Translations under genes and position numbers: made by a program
The notes under the pieces: generated by a model
Seen by the model: the letters and a program-made list of their open reading frames with translations, nothing else
What the model was told of the DNA's origin: nothing
The model's database searches: none
Shown: one piece after another, positions 17,879 to 28,933 of the stretch
Layout: the number at the start of each line of letters is the position of its first letter
Position numbering within the stretch: the first letter of the stretch is position 1
Source: Virgibacillus phasianinus
GTDB taxonomy: Bacteria > Bacillota > Bacilli > Bacillales > Amphibacillaceae
NCBI RefSeq assembly: GCF_002216775.1
Contig: NZ_CP022315.1
Coordinates: 2,294,001-2,358,000 of the forward strand
Length of the DNA: 64,000 nt
Reading direction: 5' to 3'

Positions 17879-19248
17879 ATGAAAAAAGTAGTTTTGTTGA
17901 CTGTAGCCATTGCCTTATATTTGTTGTTTTTACCTGAATATTTTAATTTTGACATCAAAATTAAGGCATTAGTAACGCTTGTAATTATACAAATCTTGTG
18001 GATTGGTAGGGTTTTTCCACTTGCGCATAGTTCCGTACTATTAATATTGATACTATCCTTCCACTTTTTTACTTATCAAGAAACCTTATCCTATATTAGT
18101 TCCGAAATCGTTTGGTTATTATTCTCAACTTTTATTATTTCACATGCATTTATAAAAACTGGATTAGCAAGTAGAATTTCCTTAATGATGTTGAAGTTGT
18201 CAAAAGGATCTGGTAAGGCTTTAATTCTAATATCTTATTTACTTATGTTCGTTTTATCCATTATGATTCCATCTAATGTAGGTAAGGGGAGTTTGGTCTC
18301 CACCGTTTTTGATAGTTTATTAAAAAATTTAAAGCAAATTAAAAATGTGCATAACCTAGCCAAATCATTGTTTATTGGCATAGCTTATCTTACATCAATT
18401 TCTGGAGCATTTGTTGCTACAGGGGCAAGTTCTACCATTTATGCCTATGGAATTTTAGGAGATTTCACAACAAACCTAAACTATCTTAAATGGATATTAT
18501 ACTTTGCTCCTCCCATTATATTATTTGCCATCATTCTATGGGGGTTATTCTTATTAATGTTTCCCCCGAAAGTATAGACAAAAAAGTAATTCTGGGTCTA
18601 ATTGATGAACAAATTTATAAGTTAGGAAAAATAACCCTTGACGAGAAAAAAGTCATAATTATTATTGGTTTAACCTTACTATTATGGAGTACACAGCAAC
18701 TTCACCATTTATCTATTCCTTTGATAGGACTTTTAGGTGCAGCGTTGACTTTTACTCCTTTAATAGGAGTTTGGAAATGGGATGACGCCAAAAAATCAAT
18801 TGATTGGGATATGATTCTATTCTTTGCTTCGACAATAATGGTTTCCGGAATGTTAATAAATACTGGTACTGTTGGAATGATTGCTGACATATTAGTAACA
18901 AATATTTCACTGGAATCATCGTTTGCAGTATTGTTAATCCTTGTTTGCTGTACAGCAATATTACGTATTATCTTTGTGAACATTTTGGGCTTTTTAACAA
19001 TCGTTTTACCATTGGCTATAACAATTGGAGAAACAATTCCCAATCTATCACCGTTACTTGTTACAATGGCTGTTTTTTTGGCTGGTATACCTGGATTTTT
19101 ATTAATTACCCAGTCACCAGTTCATTTAATAACTTATTCATACAACTATTTTACTGAAAAAGATTTATTCAAAATAGGTGGTGTTTCGATGATAATCTGG
19201 AGCTTGATTATCGTTGTTACAACCAGTACTTATTGGAAGATTATTTAA
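17879..19248 (+). pseudogene. SLC13/DASS-type anion permease split by a frameshift
   Basis: Two overlapping frames together encode one permease of about 456 residues. The first (17879-18577) gives residues 1-232 and stops just after a CCCCC run at 18563-18567. The other frame, from the same point to 19248, supplies the C-terminal half with further hydrophobic helices. One extra C would join them as MFPPESIDKK. About eleven helices in total, with a TGASSTIYAYG stretch near 181-191 and TQSPVHLITYSYNYF late, resemble SLC13/DASS carboxylate:sodium symporters. The AAGGAG site before 17879 is intact. It may be a pseudogene, a phase-variable tract or a sequencing error; its place after the tct genes fits tricarboxylate uptake. 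Confidence 0.75.
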
Positions 19249-19342
19249 TCCTTCCGTTGTTAAAGTCGTGGGAAAGGAAGTTTCTTCTTTCCTAACTCTA
19301 TCACCTGAAAAACCTTCTTAAAAAATGTAAAATGAAACTATC

Positions 19343-19363
19343 GGTAACTTTTAAACAGTTACC
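19343..19363 (+). other. Small perfect hairpin before the DUF2252 gene
   Basis: GGTAACT/AGTTACC with a 7-nt loop ends one base before the AGGGGAGG ribosome site of the next gene, so it may influence initiation. A second imperfect hairpin (GGAAAGGAAG/CTTCTTTCC) lies just after the permease stop, without a T-run. Confidence 0.4.
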
Positions 19364-19378
19364 AGGGGAGGTTTTTTA

Positions 19379-20710
19379 ATGGCGAATGAAATGATGGAAC
19401 ACATCCTATTAACGAGAAAAAAACTGCGTAAGGAAACGGTTGAAACAGTATTATCACAGTTTGACGGTGAATTACTTGATTTAAATTTTGAAAATCAGCG
19501 TCGTAAATATAAGAAAATGTTGGCGAATCCATTTCAATTCTATAGGGGGAGTGCATTCTTATTCTACTATGATGCGACGCAAGTTCCGTTTGTTTATCAT
19601 ACACCTGATGACAAACCGACTTGGCTGCAAGGTGATCTGCACTTTGAAAACTTTGGCGCCTACAAAAATAAAGAGGGCGATATCGTATACAATACAAATG
19701 ATTTTGATGAGGGATATCTTGGGTCATATTTATATGATGTATATCGTATGGCTGTCAGTATTGCGTTGTACAGTGAGGAGCTTGGATATAGTGAAGAAGA
19801 TCAAACTAATTTGCTCATCGTGTACTTACAGGCATATTATAAACAATTAGTTTCATTTGTTGATCGGGATGAACTGCCGGGATCGTTAACTTTCCAAGAA
19901 TATAATACAACCGGTCCTGTTCAGAAAGTGCTGCAAGGATTGCCGGAACGGGAGGTCAATGCTGTTTTGGATGCAGTTACAACTGTTGAAAGCGGAGAGC
20001 GTAAATTCCAGGAAACAGAAGGTTTAAAGCATCTAACCGGTGATGAACAACAGGAGCTTGAAAATGCCTGGCCAGAATATATTGCCTCGCTTGCTCCGGA
20101 TAACAAGCAAAGAGACGGATTTTATAGGATTAAAGACGTCGTAAAAAAACTTGGTGCTGGAACAGGATCCATCGGTTTATTACGCTATTATATCCTGATT
20201 GATGGACACCGGGATGGTGATGGCGGAGATTTGGTTCTCGAGGCAAAAGAAGCACGGACTCCTGCACCCAATCACTTTTTTCCATATGATGAACTGTTTT
20301 CAGATGAAGTAATTAATCAGGGAAAACGTGTTATCACTGCACAAAAAGCAATGCAGTATCTGGAAGATCCATACCTTGGTTATTTTTCAATTGGCAATCA
20401 TGATTTTTATGTACGGGAAAATTCACCGTACGATGAAGCAGTTGACCCGAACGATTTGATGGAGGCGGAGAATATGGAATCAACCGTTGAAGTCATGGGA
20501 AAGGTTACTGCGAAAGCACATGCCCGTGCTGACGAATTTCACTTCGACCACGAAAGCGAAGAAGAAATCGTAAAAGCGATTGGCCCAGAATATAATGGAT
20601 TCATTTCACAACTTGTTACGGCATCCCTCCAATACAAGAAACAAGTTCATGAGGATTATCAGATTTTCACCGAATGGTGTGCCAAGCGTTTTGATCTCCA
20701 AACAAAATAG
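19379..20710 (+). CDS. DUF2252 family protein (kinase-like fold)
   Basis: The 443-residue soluble protein matches the DUF2252 (COG4320) family, whose sequences show phosphotransferase-like features. The core GDLHFENFGAYK near 83-94 and NDFDEGYLGSYLYDVYRMA near 106-124 are the diagnostic motifs, with a later DGHRDGDGGDLVLEAKEA near 279-296. AGGGGAGG precedes the ATG. Biochemical function is not established for the family. It seems monocistronic, bounded by hairpins on both sides. Confidence 0.85.
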   Translation: MANEMMEHILLTRKKLRKETVETVLSQFDGELLDLNFENQRRKYKKMLANPFQFYRGSAFLFYYDATQVPFVYHTPDDKPTWLQGDLHFENFGAYKNKEGDIVYNTNDFDEGYLGSYLYDVYRMAVSIALYSEELGYSEEDQTNLLIVYLQAYYKQLVSFVDRDELPGSLTFQEYNTTGPVQKVLQGLPEREVNAVLDAVTTVESGERKFQETEGLKHLTGDEQQELENAWPEYIASLAPDNKQRDGFYRIKDVVKKLGAGTGSIGLLRYYILIDGHRDGDGGDLVLEAKEARTPAPNHFFPYDELFSDEVINQGKRVITAQKAMQYLEDPYLGYFSIGNHDFYVRENSPYDEAVDPNDLMEAENMESTVEVMGKVTAKAHARADEFHFDHESEEEIVKAIGPEYNGFISQLVTASLQYKKQVHEDYQIFTEWCAKRFDLQTK

Positions 20711-20717
20711 CGGAATG

Positions 20718-20750
20718 AAAAACCGCAGTGCACAGTCACTGTGGTTTTTT
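20718..20750 (+). terminator. Terminator after the DUF2252 gene
   Basis: AAAACCGCAGTG pairs with CACTGTGGTTTT around a 6-nt loop and continues into a T-run. Confidence 0.88.
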
Positions 20751-20824
20751 AAATCTAGTTACACTTTTCCTATTAAATGCGATAAACTAGCATTATAACG
20801 TTTAATGCAAGGAGTAATGTACAT

Positions 20825-21859
20825 ATGATATGGTTTCTTACTAGGGTGTACCCAAAACTAAATCAAACAGGTAATATAAGGCTAGCTTTACTGGTTATCG
20901 CGGTATTCGGTTTTAGTTCGTATTTTATCCATTACCTAGAGCCCGAGACGTTTCCGAGTACATTTGAAGGTCTATGGTGGGTGTTAACGACTGTTACAAC
21001 GGTTGGTTACGGTGATGTCTCACCACATACGACAGAAGGTAAAATTCTTGGAATCTTCCTTTTTGTTATAGGTATTGGTCTGATGGGTGTTGTAATTGGT
21101 AAAGTAGTAAATCTATTCTCGTTATATCGTACATTAAAGGAGGAAGGGAAATTGCCATATACCAAAAGCAATCACTACGTATTACTGGGATGGAGTAAAA
21201 AAACAAAAAGTACTTTAAAAGAGTTATTGTATGAGGGTGAAGACAGGGACATCGTGTTGATTGCGGAGCTTGCGCAATCCCCATATAGGCATGAAAAAGT
21301 TACATTTATTCAGGGTAACCCCGGAAACAGAGAAGCATTAATCGACGCTAATGTTGCCAAAGCAGCGTCGGTACTCATCTTCTCCGATGATAGTATACAA
21401 GATTCGTCACTGTCAGATGGAAAAAGTCTGCTGATTGCCTCCTCCATAGAGAAGTTGTCATTTGATTTGAATGAATCTATTTACACAATAGTTGAAGTAC
21501 AGAAAGAAGACCATATTGATAACTTTAAGCACTTAAAGGTAGATGAATTTGTTATTTCCGATGAGACCTTCTCACGAATTATGGCAAAAGCATCCCGGTA
21601 CCATGGATCTAGCTTAATTTATACAAAGTTAACTAGTGATTTAGAAGGGGAAAATATTTATCAAATTACTTCTGACAAAGAATGGAATACGTACAGGGAT
21701 GCATTTATTTCATTACTGGAAAAAGGCGCAACACTCCTAGCAGACGGGGATAAGTTAAATATAAATCAGCGGCTGGATGAAAAAATTCCGGAAGATGCTA
21801 GATTATTCGTTGTCTGCAGTGTAGATACATACAAACAATATTGGAAAAAGGTGAAGTAA
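20825..21859 (+). CDS. Two-helix potassium channel with RCK-type domain
   Basis: The 344-residue protein has an outer helix (about 18-37), a pore with selectivity filter TVGYGD (59-64) and an inner helix (about 74-95), followed by a cytoplasmic TrkA-N/RCK-like regulatory domain beginning HYVLLGWSKKTKS near 116. The architecture is that of YugO/MthK-type tetrameric K+ channels, which set membrane potential and respond to ligands through the RCK ring. GCAAGGAG precedes the ATG by about 9 nt. The gene stands alone between two terminators. Confidence 0.93.
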   Translation: MIWFLTRVYPKLNQTGNIRLALLVIAVFGFSSYFIHYLEPETFPSTFEGLWWVLTTVTTVGYGDVSPHTTEGKILGIFLFVIGIGLMGVVIGKVVNLFSLYRTLKEEGKLPYTKSNHYVLLGWSKKTKSTLKELLYEGEDRDIVLIAELAQSPYRHEKVTFIQGNPGNREALIDANVAKAASVLIFSDDSIQDSSLSDGKSLLIASSIEKLSFDLNESIYTIVEVQKEDHIDNFKHLKVDEFVISDETFSRIMAKASRYHGSSLIYTKLTSDLEGENIYQITSDKEWNTYRDAFISLLEKGATLLADGDKLNINQRLDEKIPEDARLFVVCSVDTYKQYWKKVK

Positions 21860-21870
21860 AACCTCATTAC

Positions 21871-21912
21871 AAGCATCCCCGATATGTAAAACATAAATGG
21901 GGATGCCTTTTT
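21871..21912. terminator. Bidirectional terminator between channel and C39 peptidase genes
   Basis: AAGCATCCCC/GGGGATGCCT stem with T-run on the + strand and a matching A/T flank for the convergent gene on the - strand. Confidence 0.85.
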
Positions 21913-21957
21913 GTTTGGTGGGAAATTACTTTACGAGTCTTGCTTAGCGGTTGTCTA

Positions 21958-22563
21958 TCAAACGTCCAGTGTAACTGCCCGTTTCCCCATGGAAGCCCAA
22001 TTCTTCTCAAAAAGCGATCGATCATAATATTCTTCCTTACCGGTGTACGGGTCATTTACGATGAGATTTTTTCCATCTATTCCTGTTAACACCACTGCAT
22101 GTTCATTGCAGTACCAATCAATTCTGTTTCCATTTTCATCAAACCATGTATCGCTATGATATGTTTCTTTTTGACTGATTGTAGTCCATACCATAACTGG
22201 CTTACCAGAATGGATTATCTGAAGCAGTGGTTCAAAATCATGTCCAGTTAAATCTACACCTTTCCCTGGCATGATCTTTTCAATAGCTGCTAGAATAGGG
22301 CCCTCAAATACACCAAAACTTCCATCATCTGAATCAGAGTATGGGTCCCCAACAAAGGCTTGATTTGGGTTTGCTCCGAGCCACTTCCCCTCTAGCAATC
22401 TCACTTTATTTCCTTTTGGTAGTTTATCTACTGCCTCATATTTGCTGACAGTTGACCCGCCCCAGCTCAACAGCATTGCCAGCGAAGTTGCCTCACATCC
22501 AGTGGGCAGTTCAGGGTATTGGTTATAGATAGGTACAGTCACTTTTGTCCGTTGGTTCTTCAT
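21958..22563 (-). CDS. C39-like cysteine peptidase (YvpB-type)
   Basis: The 201-residue protein fits the Peptidase_C39_2 family: catalytic Cys23 in PTGCEATSLAML, His155 in NEHAVVLTG and Asp171 in VNDPYTG, in the order expected for a papain-like fold. No signal peptide or membrane helix is visible, so it is either cytoplasmic or exported by a non-classical path; many relatives carry a signal peptide. GAGGTGAT precedes the ATG on the minus strand. The substrate is unknown. Confidence 0.85.
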   Translation of the reverse strand: MKNQRTKVTVPIYNQYPELPTGCEATSLAMLLSWGGSTVSKYEAVDKLPKGNKVRLLEGKWLGANPNQAFVGDPYSDSDDGSFGVFEGPILAAIEKIMPGKGVDLTGHDFEPLLQIIHSGKPVMVWTTISQKETYHSDTWFDENGNRIDWYCNEHAVVLTGIDGKNLIVNDPYTGKEEYYDRSLFEKNWASMGKRAVTLDV

Positions 22564-22617
22564 TCGTTTATCACCTCAGTTGAAACTAGTATATAATAGT
22601 TGGGCACATATTAATAT

Positions 22618-22649
22618 AAAAAACCAGGAGATACATTTAGACCCCTGGT
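22618..22649 (-). terminator. Terminator after the YmaF-like gene (minus strand)
   Basis: On the minus strand ACCAGG and CCTGGT enclose a loop and run into TTTTTTAT, just after the stop of the gene at 22662-23021. Confidence 0.8.
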
Positions 22650-22661
22650 GAATGGTAATTT

Positions 22662-23021
22662 CTAGCTTTTAGATGGTTTTGTAAATCCCTTAATGATGTG
22701 TGTATGGCCATCGCTTTCAGTAGTTTGAACCTCAGCATAATGTGTATGATATCCGCCGGGCAATGGGATTGGGGTACTTGTGTATACCTCATAGTAATGA
22801 ATGTGTTCATCATCAAAGGTTGTGTTCCCCCACATTAAGTGTACATGACCTTCCTCTGTTTCGATTGGTGTACTGGTTACCCCTGGGTGCAAATGTACAT
22901 GATGATCATTGCAGGTTGTTGCGCCACCATGCCCGTGAGTGTGACCGGTTTCTTTCTTTTTAAGTCCGTTTGGTTGTTGGTTTGGACCATAATAATGGTT
23001 TGGCATCATATTATTATTCAT
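22662..23021 (-). CDS. YmaF-like histidine-rich protein
   Basis: The 119-residue hydrophilic protein has repeated His pairs: GHTHGHGG (26-33), DHHVHLHPG near 39-47, GHVHLM, DEHIHYYEV, GYHTHY and DGHTHI, each in a short beta-like repeat. This is the pattern of the YmaF family found in bacilli. The repeats suggest metal binding or a beta-barrel-like fold, but no function is established. An AAAAGGAG site precedes the ATG. A dedicated terminator follows. Confidence 0.85.
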   Translation of the reverse strand: MNNNMMPNHYYGPNQQPNGLKKKETGHTHGHGGATTCNDHHVHLHPGVTSTPIETEEGHVHLMWGNTTFDDEHIHYYEVYTSTPIPLPGGYHTHYAEVQTTESDGHTHIIKGFTKPSKS

Positions 23022-23137
23022 TCCGTCAGCTCCTTTTTGAATTTCTAAAGTAGCCTATGTGAACCAAGCCCAATAACGTGCATGGACAATTAAACAAAAA
23101 GACAACACTCATTTTCCCCCTTTCTGATCTTGTAAAA

Positions 23138-23176
23138 TAAAAGCAGATGATCACTCACTGTGATCATCCGCTTCTT
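23138..23176 (-). terminator. Terminator overlapping the end of the 51-residue gene
   Basis: On the minus strand GCGGATGATCAC and GTGATCATCTGC form a strong stem around AGTGA, followed by TTTTATTTT; the stop codon of the small gene is inside the stem-loop. Confidence 0.8.
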
Positions 23177-23306
23177 TTTCCACTTTAGTGGCTATTTTAC
23201 TTGCTATCCACCGCTTCGCTATCTCATCATCAATTTCATATTCTTTTCCTGCGCGCAGTATATCGCCGTGATACGCTGTCTGCACGTTCATCAGCACTTT
23301 TTGCAT
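23151..23306 (-). CDS. 51-residue hypothetical protein, phage-like
   Basis: A short gene on the minus strand, with GGAAGGAG 8 nt before the ATG at 23306 and its own terminator. The product begins MQKVLMNVQTAYHGD and contains KEYEIDDEIAKRWIASKIA (21-39), a pattern I associate with small phage head or neck-region proteins (G-x-x-Y-E-V-x-x-E-x-A-x-x-W-I). No phage genes adjoin it, so it could be a domesticated remnant or a stand-alone small protein. Function unknown. Confidence 0.6.
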   Translation of the reverse strand: MQKVLMNVQTAYHGDILRAGKEYEIDDEIAKRWIASKIATKVEKEADDHSE

Positions 23307-23395
23307 CAGACTTTCTCCTTCCAGATCGAACTCTTATGACTATTTTATCGCACTATCTGCAGACAGTAAAACACTTAAATTCGGCGGTATAAATC

Positions 23396-25000
23396 TCAGT
23401 CTTTTTGAAACACGCGTTCACCCCTGCTCCATGTTTCTACAACCTCGATACTATTTAATTCGCTTGGCTGCATTTCTTTTGGGTGTTCAGAAAGCAGGAT
23501 AAGATCTGCTTGCTGTCCCGCTTCCAGACTGCCTTTCTCATGCTCGCGAAACTCTAATTCCGCAGCGCTTTGTGAATAGCCCTGGAAGCTTGAGTCAATC
23601 GATAACCTTTCATCTGGAATCCAGCCACCATTAGGATTTCCGTCCGTATCTGTACGGTTAACACCAGCGAAGATACCTGTAATTGGCGAAAGCGGTCCAA
23701 TCGGTGTATCAGAGCTTAGCGTAAAAGGAATTTCCATGTTGTCTACTGTATTCCACGGATTACAGTATTTCTCTTGGTCTTCGCCTACCCAATTTACTGT
23801 TTGATCATATTCATTCATAATAAAACCAGGCTGTGTTTCGATATATGGTTTCACTTCCTGGAGTCTTTCCAAAAGATCAGGTGCGAGTACCTGTGCATGA
23901 ATAATGCGGTGTCGCCGTTCTGTTACATTCACTTGTTCAAGTGCGTTCAATGATTGCTCCACTGTCCGGTCGCCAATGGCATGCATGGCCACCTGCATGC
24001 CATTTTCATGCGCGGTCTGAACAATTTCATTTAGTTCATCCTGTGAGTAGACTAGTTCTCCAGCTGTGTCCGGTTTGTCGTGGTATGCCTGCCGCAGTGC
24101 GGAAGTATGCAGTCGCTGCGTGCCATCAAGGAAAATTTTAATCGCTCCGACTTTGACACGTTCGCTGCCATCTCCAGTACGTTTGGCATTGGAACGAAGG
24201 AAATTTCGTAAATCGTCGATATTAAAAATATAGTGGTGCAAATGAACATCAATTTTCAAATGCCCATCTTTTTCCAAGTCGAGATAAGTGTTCCTTAGCC
24301 GCTCAAAGTTTCCGACAAAGTTTAAGTCATCCGTATGGACGGAAGTAATACCGTTTTCAAGCAAATGTGGAACAGCATCCCGCACTGCCTCATAAATTTC
24401 TTCCTCACCTTTTTGACGAAAATTAAATTTGATGAAATGGACAGCGGTATCCTTGAAACGCCCTGTCCAATTACCGTTATCATCAGTTTCGATAAACGTT
24501 TCGTGATTTTTTAACAACTTGGGCTCTTGTTTCAGTATTTTAAGTGCCTCATAATTAACAACGCATTCATGTCCGTCTTCATGGAGAAAGAATGCGGGTT
24601 TATTATATTCTAATTCTTCCAGGTCATCTGCGGTTAATGGATGGTCAATATCTGTCAACTGGCTGTCAATTAAACCACGTCCGACAACCCAATCATGTTC
24701 TTCCATTTTCGCCTCATTGTAGCGGTTGGTAATCAGATTTTTCATTTCTTCAAAAGACGTCACGCTGCGAAAGTCAAGCTCCATTTTCATTAGGCCGTAG
24801 CGTAGCAAGTGCATATGGGAGTCATTAAATCCAGCGGCAACAACACGTCTATCACAATCAACCACATGTGTGCCAGCTTCGTCAGTTAATCCTTTATGAA
24901 CACCCTGTATTTTTTCCCCATCAATTTCGATGTGAAAAACGTCTTCAGTTGAATCATTTACAAAAGGTCTAAAAAGTCGTACATTGTTTAAGATTTTCAA
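23396..25000 (-). CDS. YtcJ-like metal-dependent amidohydrolase
   Basis: The 534-residue protein belongs to the amidohydrolase_3 family (COG1574). The N-terminal metal motif is NDSHMHLL (His62, His64); a conserved KIFLDGTQ stretch lies near 286-293, and MHAIGDRTV near 338-346 and SSDTPIG near 430-436 supply further ligands. These enzymes hydrolyse C-N bonds in formamides or N-acyl compounds; the substrate cannot be told. It starts at TTG 25000 behind GGAGGG. The IS1182 element lies just upstream, so it may once have followed the GH13 gene directly. Confidence 0.88.
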   Translation of the reverse strand: MKILNNVRLFRPFVNDSTEDVFHIEIDGEKIQGVHKGLTDEAGTHVVDCDRRVVAAGFNDSHMHLLRYGLMKMELDFRSVTSFEEMKNLITNRYNEAKMEEHDWVVGRGLIDSQLTDIDHPLTADDLEELEYNKPAFFLHEDGHECVVNYEALKILKQEPKLLKNHETFIETDDNGNWTGRFKDTAVHFIKFNFRQKGEEEIYEAVRDAVPHLLENGITSVHTDDLNFVGNFERLRNTYLDLEKDGHLKIDVHLHHYIFNIDDLRNFLRSNAKRTGDGSERVKVGAIKIFLDGTQRLHTSALRQAYHDKPDTAGELVYSQDELNEIVQTAHENGMQVAMHAIGDRTVEQSLNALEQVNVTERRHRIIHAQVLAPDLLERLQEVKPYIETQPGFIMNEYDQTVNWVGEDQEKYCNPWNTVDNMEIPFTLSSDTPIGPLSPITGIFAGVNRTDTDGNPNGGWIPDERLSIDSSFQGYSQSAAELEFREHEKGSLEAGQQADLILLSEHPKEMQPSELNSIEVVETWSRGERVFQKD

Positions 25001-25091
25001 TTAAATACCCTCCAATATAGCGTCTATATACTGTTTACCCGAATTGTTAAAAGTAAAAAGAGGCTGGGACATAACTAGCCAAAAATAACTT

Positions 25092-25136
25092 AAAAATGGT
25101 TCTGATCATCGGTTTTTGATGATCAGAACCATTTTT
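25092..25136 (-). terminator. Terminator of the IS1182 transposase
   Basis: A 19-bp perfect stem (AAAAATGGTTCTGATCATC and complement, 7-nt loop) follows the transposase stop; the arm ends supply A and T runs on both strands. Confidence 0.85.
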
Positions 25137-25163
25137 CGTTGGATTGTCTTGATTATCTAGTGG

Positions 25164-26738
25164 TTATTTTGTCTTCATGGCGGTGTACTTCCTCAAGTTT
25201 ACCGCCATGAATGCAAATCCTATTTCACTTTCTACTTTCTCTTTACCTCGTACAGACATACGAGTGAAGCACAAATTAGCCTTCAGAAATCCAAAGACTG
25301 GCTCCACATCGATTTTACGATTGCCGTAAATTTCACCAGTTTTCTCTTCCGAAAGCCGTTGCTTAATGTATTCTTTTTGTTGTTCCCATTTTTCGTTGTA
25401 ATAAATTCTTCGATTATTTCCTTCCTTCGCTTTGGTGCATTGGGAACGCAATGGACAACCTGAACAGTCCTCAGACTCATAAACTTTAAACGATCGTGTT
25501 AGTCCGTATTTATCTGTTCGATTGGACATGTGGCTGAACATTAATTGTTTTCCATTTGGACAGGTAAACGTATCGTCTTCATTATTATATTCCCAATTGG
25601 CTGTATGGAAAGCGTTATTCTTATGCTTCTTTTTCTTCTCTTTTCGATACTGGTTATAGGTAATCAGCGGTGTGCGTTTTCGATTCTCGATGACATCTTC
25701 GTAGTTTTGTTCACTACCATATCCTGCGTCAGCCACGATGTGCTTTGGCAGCTTAAAGTAATTATTTTCTATGTTATCCAGAAATGGAATGAAGGTGCGA
25801 GTATCTGTCGGATTTGGGAATACATCATAAGCGAGCACATATTGTCCTTCGGTTGCAGCCTGCACATTATACCCAGCTTTCAGCTGGCCGTTCTTCATAT
25901 AATCATCTTTCATTCGCATAAAAGTGGCATCATGATCCGTCTTCGAATAACTATTGCGTTCTCCGAAGATCTCCATGTCTTTTTGGTATTTCTGTTTTCG
26001 CGCCAAATAATCCTTGAATTGTTTGCGGTATTGTTTCGGTGCTTTACGGTCAGACCGTAGTTTTTTACGTGCGCTTACGTCTTCACTCGCTTCTATTTTC
26101 TTGTCATACGCTTCTACCTTGCCATCCAGCTGCTCCACTACTTTTTCGAGTTCTTTCGTGGACAGTTCCTCCAGGCTTTCCCGTTCGATTTCCGGAAGAA
26201 TTTCTTTCTCCAATAATTCATCATACATTTGGTTGGATTTTTCCACCAAATTAGCACTGTACCTTTCAACCGATTTCCGCCATACAAACGTAAATTTATT
26301 GGCATTCGCTTCAATCTTGGTTCCATCAATAAAAATCGCTTCTTCATCAATTTGTTTTTCTTCCGCTAGCTGACAACGGAATTGCACAAAACATTGACGC
26401 AGTAGTTCTTTCACCTCTGGATGCACACGAAAACGATTGATTGTACGATAACTTGGTTCATAACCTTGCGCTAACCACATCATACGCACACTATCTTTAA
26501 GTAACCCTTCCATTTTTCTTCCAGAAAAAACCGACTGCGTGTAGGCACATAAGATAATTTTCATCATCATTTGTGGGTGATAGGCTGGACATCCAGTTTC
26601 ACGGGAAAAGGCAGCGAATGCTTCCTCCGGAATCTGTGTTACAACATCATTTACTGCATAGGCAATATCATTTTTGTCCAATTTTATTTCTAAATCTAAA
26701 GGCAACACCACTTGATTTATGTTATAATTTTTAAACAT
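25164..26738 (-). CDS. IS1182-family DDE transposase
   Basis: The 524-residue transposase is full length for the family. An N-terminal DUF772-type domain (about 40-115, AFAAFSRETGCPAYHP near 40-55) precedes a DDE core: first Asp in EAIFIDGTKIEAN near 133-145, second Asp in HIVADAGYG near 338-346, and Glu in KIDVEPVFGFLK near 490-501. A Cys-rich stretch with three CxxC-like pairs (about 411-442) is typical. GGAGGG precedes the ATG. No frameshift is seen, so the element may be active. Confidence 0.93.
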   Translation of the reverse strand: MFKNYNINQVVLPLDLEIKLDKNDIAYAVNDVVTQIPEEAFAAFSRETGCPAYHPQMMMKIILCAYTQSVFSGRKMEGLLKDSVRMMWLAQGYEPSYRTINRFRVHPEVKELLRQCFVQFRCQLAEEKQIDEEAIFIDGTKIEANANKFTFVWRKSVERYSANLVEKSNQMYDELLEKEILPEIERESLEELSTKELEKVVEQLDGKVEAYDKKIEASEDVSARKKLRSDRKAPKQYRKQFKDYLARKQKYQKDMEIFGERNSYSKTDHDATFMRMKDDYMKNGQLKAGYNVQAATEGQYVLAYDVFPNPTDTRTFIPFLDNIENNYFKLPKHIVADAGYGSEQNYEDVIENRKRTPLITYNQYRKEKKKKHKNNAFHTANWEYNNEDDTFTCPNGKQLMFSHMSNRTDKYGLTRSFKVYESEDCSGCPLRSQCTKAKEGNNRRIYYNEKWEQQKEYIKQRLSEEKTGEIYGNRKIDVEPVFGFLKANLCFTRMSVRGKEKVESEIGFAFMAVNLRKYTAMKTK

Positions 26739-26823
26739 AAGAATCCCTCCGATAATTATTGTGTGGTTACTTTAATTCTATCAAAGGGGATTCTTTTTGT
26801 TTAGTAAAAATAAACGATTATAT

Positions 26824-28733
<1,910 letters not shown>

Positions 28734-28835
28734 TTATTTTTATTCATTTGTTGCTAACTAGTATACCAGATTAAACTTATTGAGTAAGCGGTATCTGTCC
28801 TTTTTTTAAAAGAATATCGAAAAATTAAATTGTAG

Positions 28836-28894
28836 TTGAAATTATCTTAAAACGATGTATAATTAAAATAAATCTTTGTGCAAACGTTTTCGCA
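28836..28894 (+). promoter_or_regulatory. Promoter and operator for the maltodextrin transport operon
   Basis: TTGAAA (28836-28841), a 16-nt spacer and TATAAT (28858-28863) form a good sigma-A promoter. TGCAAACGTTTTCGCA (28879-28894) lies just downstream of the -10, around the expected transcription start, and is a LacI-type palindrome that also nearly fits a cre site. Repression by the LacI protein encoded at the end of this operon is likely. Confidence 0.78.
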
Positions 28895-28933
28895 AAAGTA
28901 GTGCACAAAGCAAAACATTGGGAGGTCAATAAC

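Noticed and set aside
18555-18577. Programmed -1 frameshift at TTTCCCCC
   Set aside because: The reading phase is TTT CCC CCG, which does not fit the X-XXY-YYZ slippery pattern, and no downstream pseudoknot was apparent.
18490-19248. Second half of the split permease as an independent gene
   Set aside because: Its apparent N-terminus overlaps the first half out of frame, has no ribosome site and no membrane-protein character before the junction; frameshift is the simpler reading.
25545-26060. A 171-codon plus-strand frame inside the IS1182 element
   Set aside because: Antisense of the transposase; no ribosome site and no family pattern.
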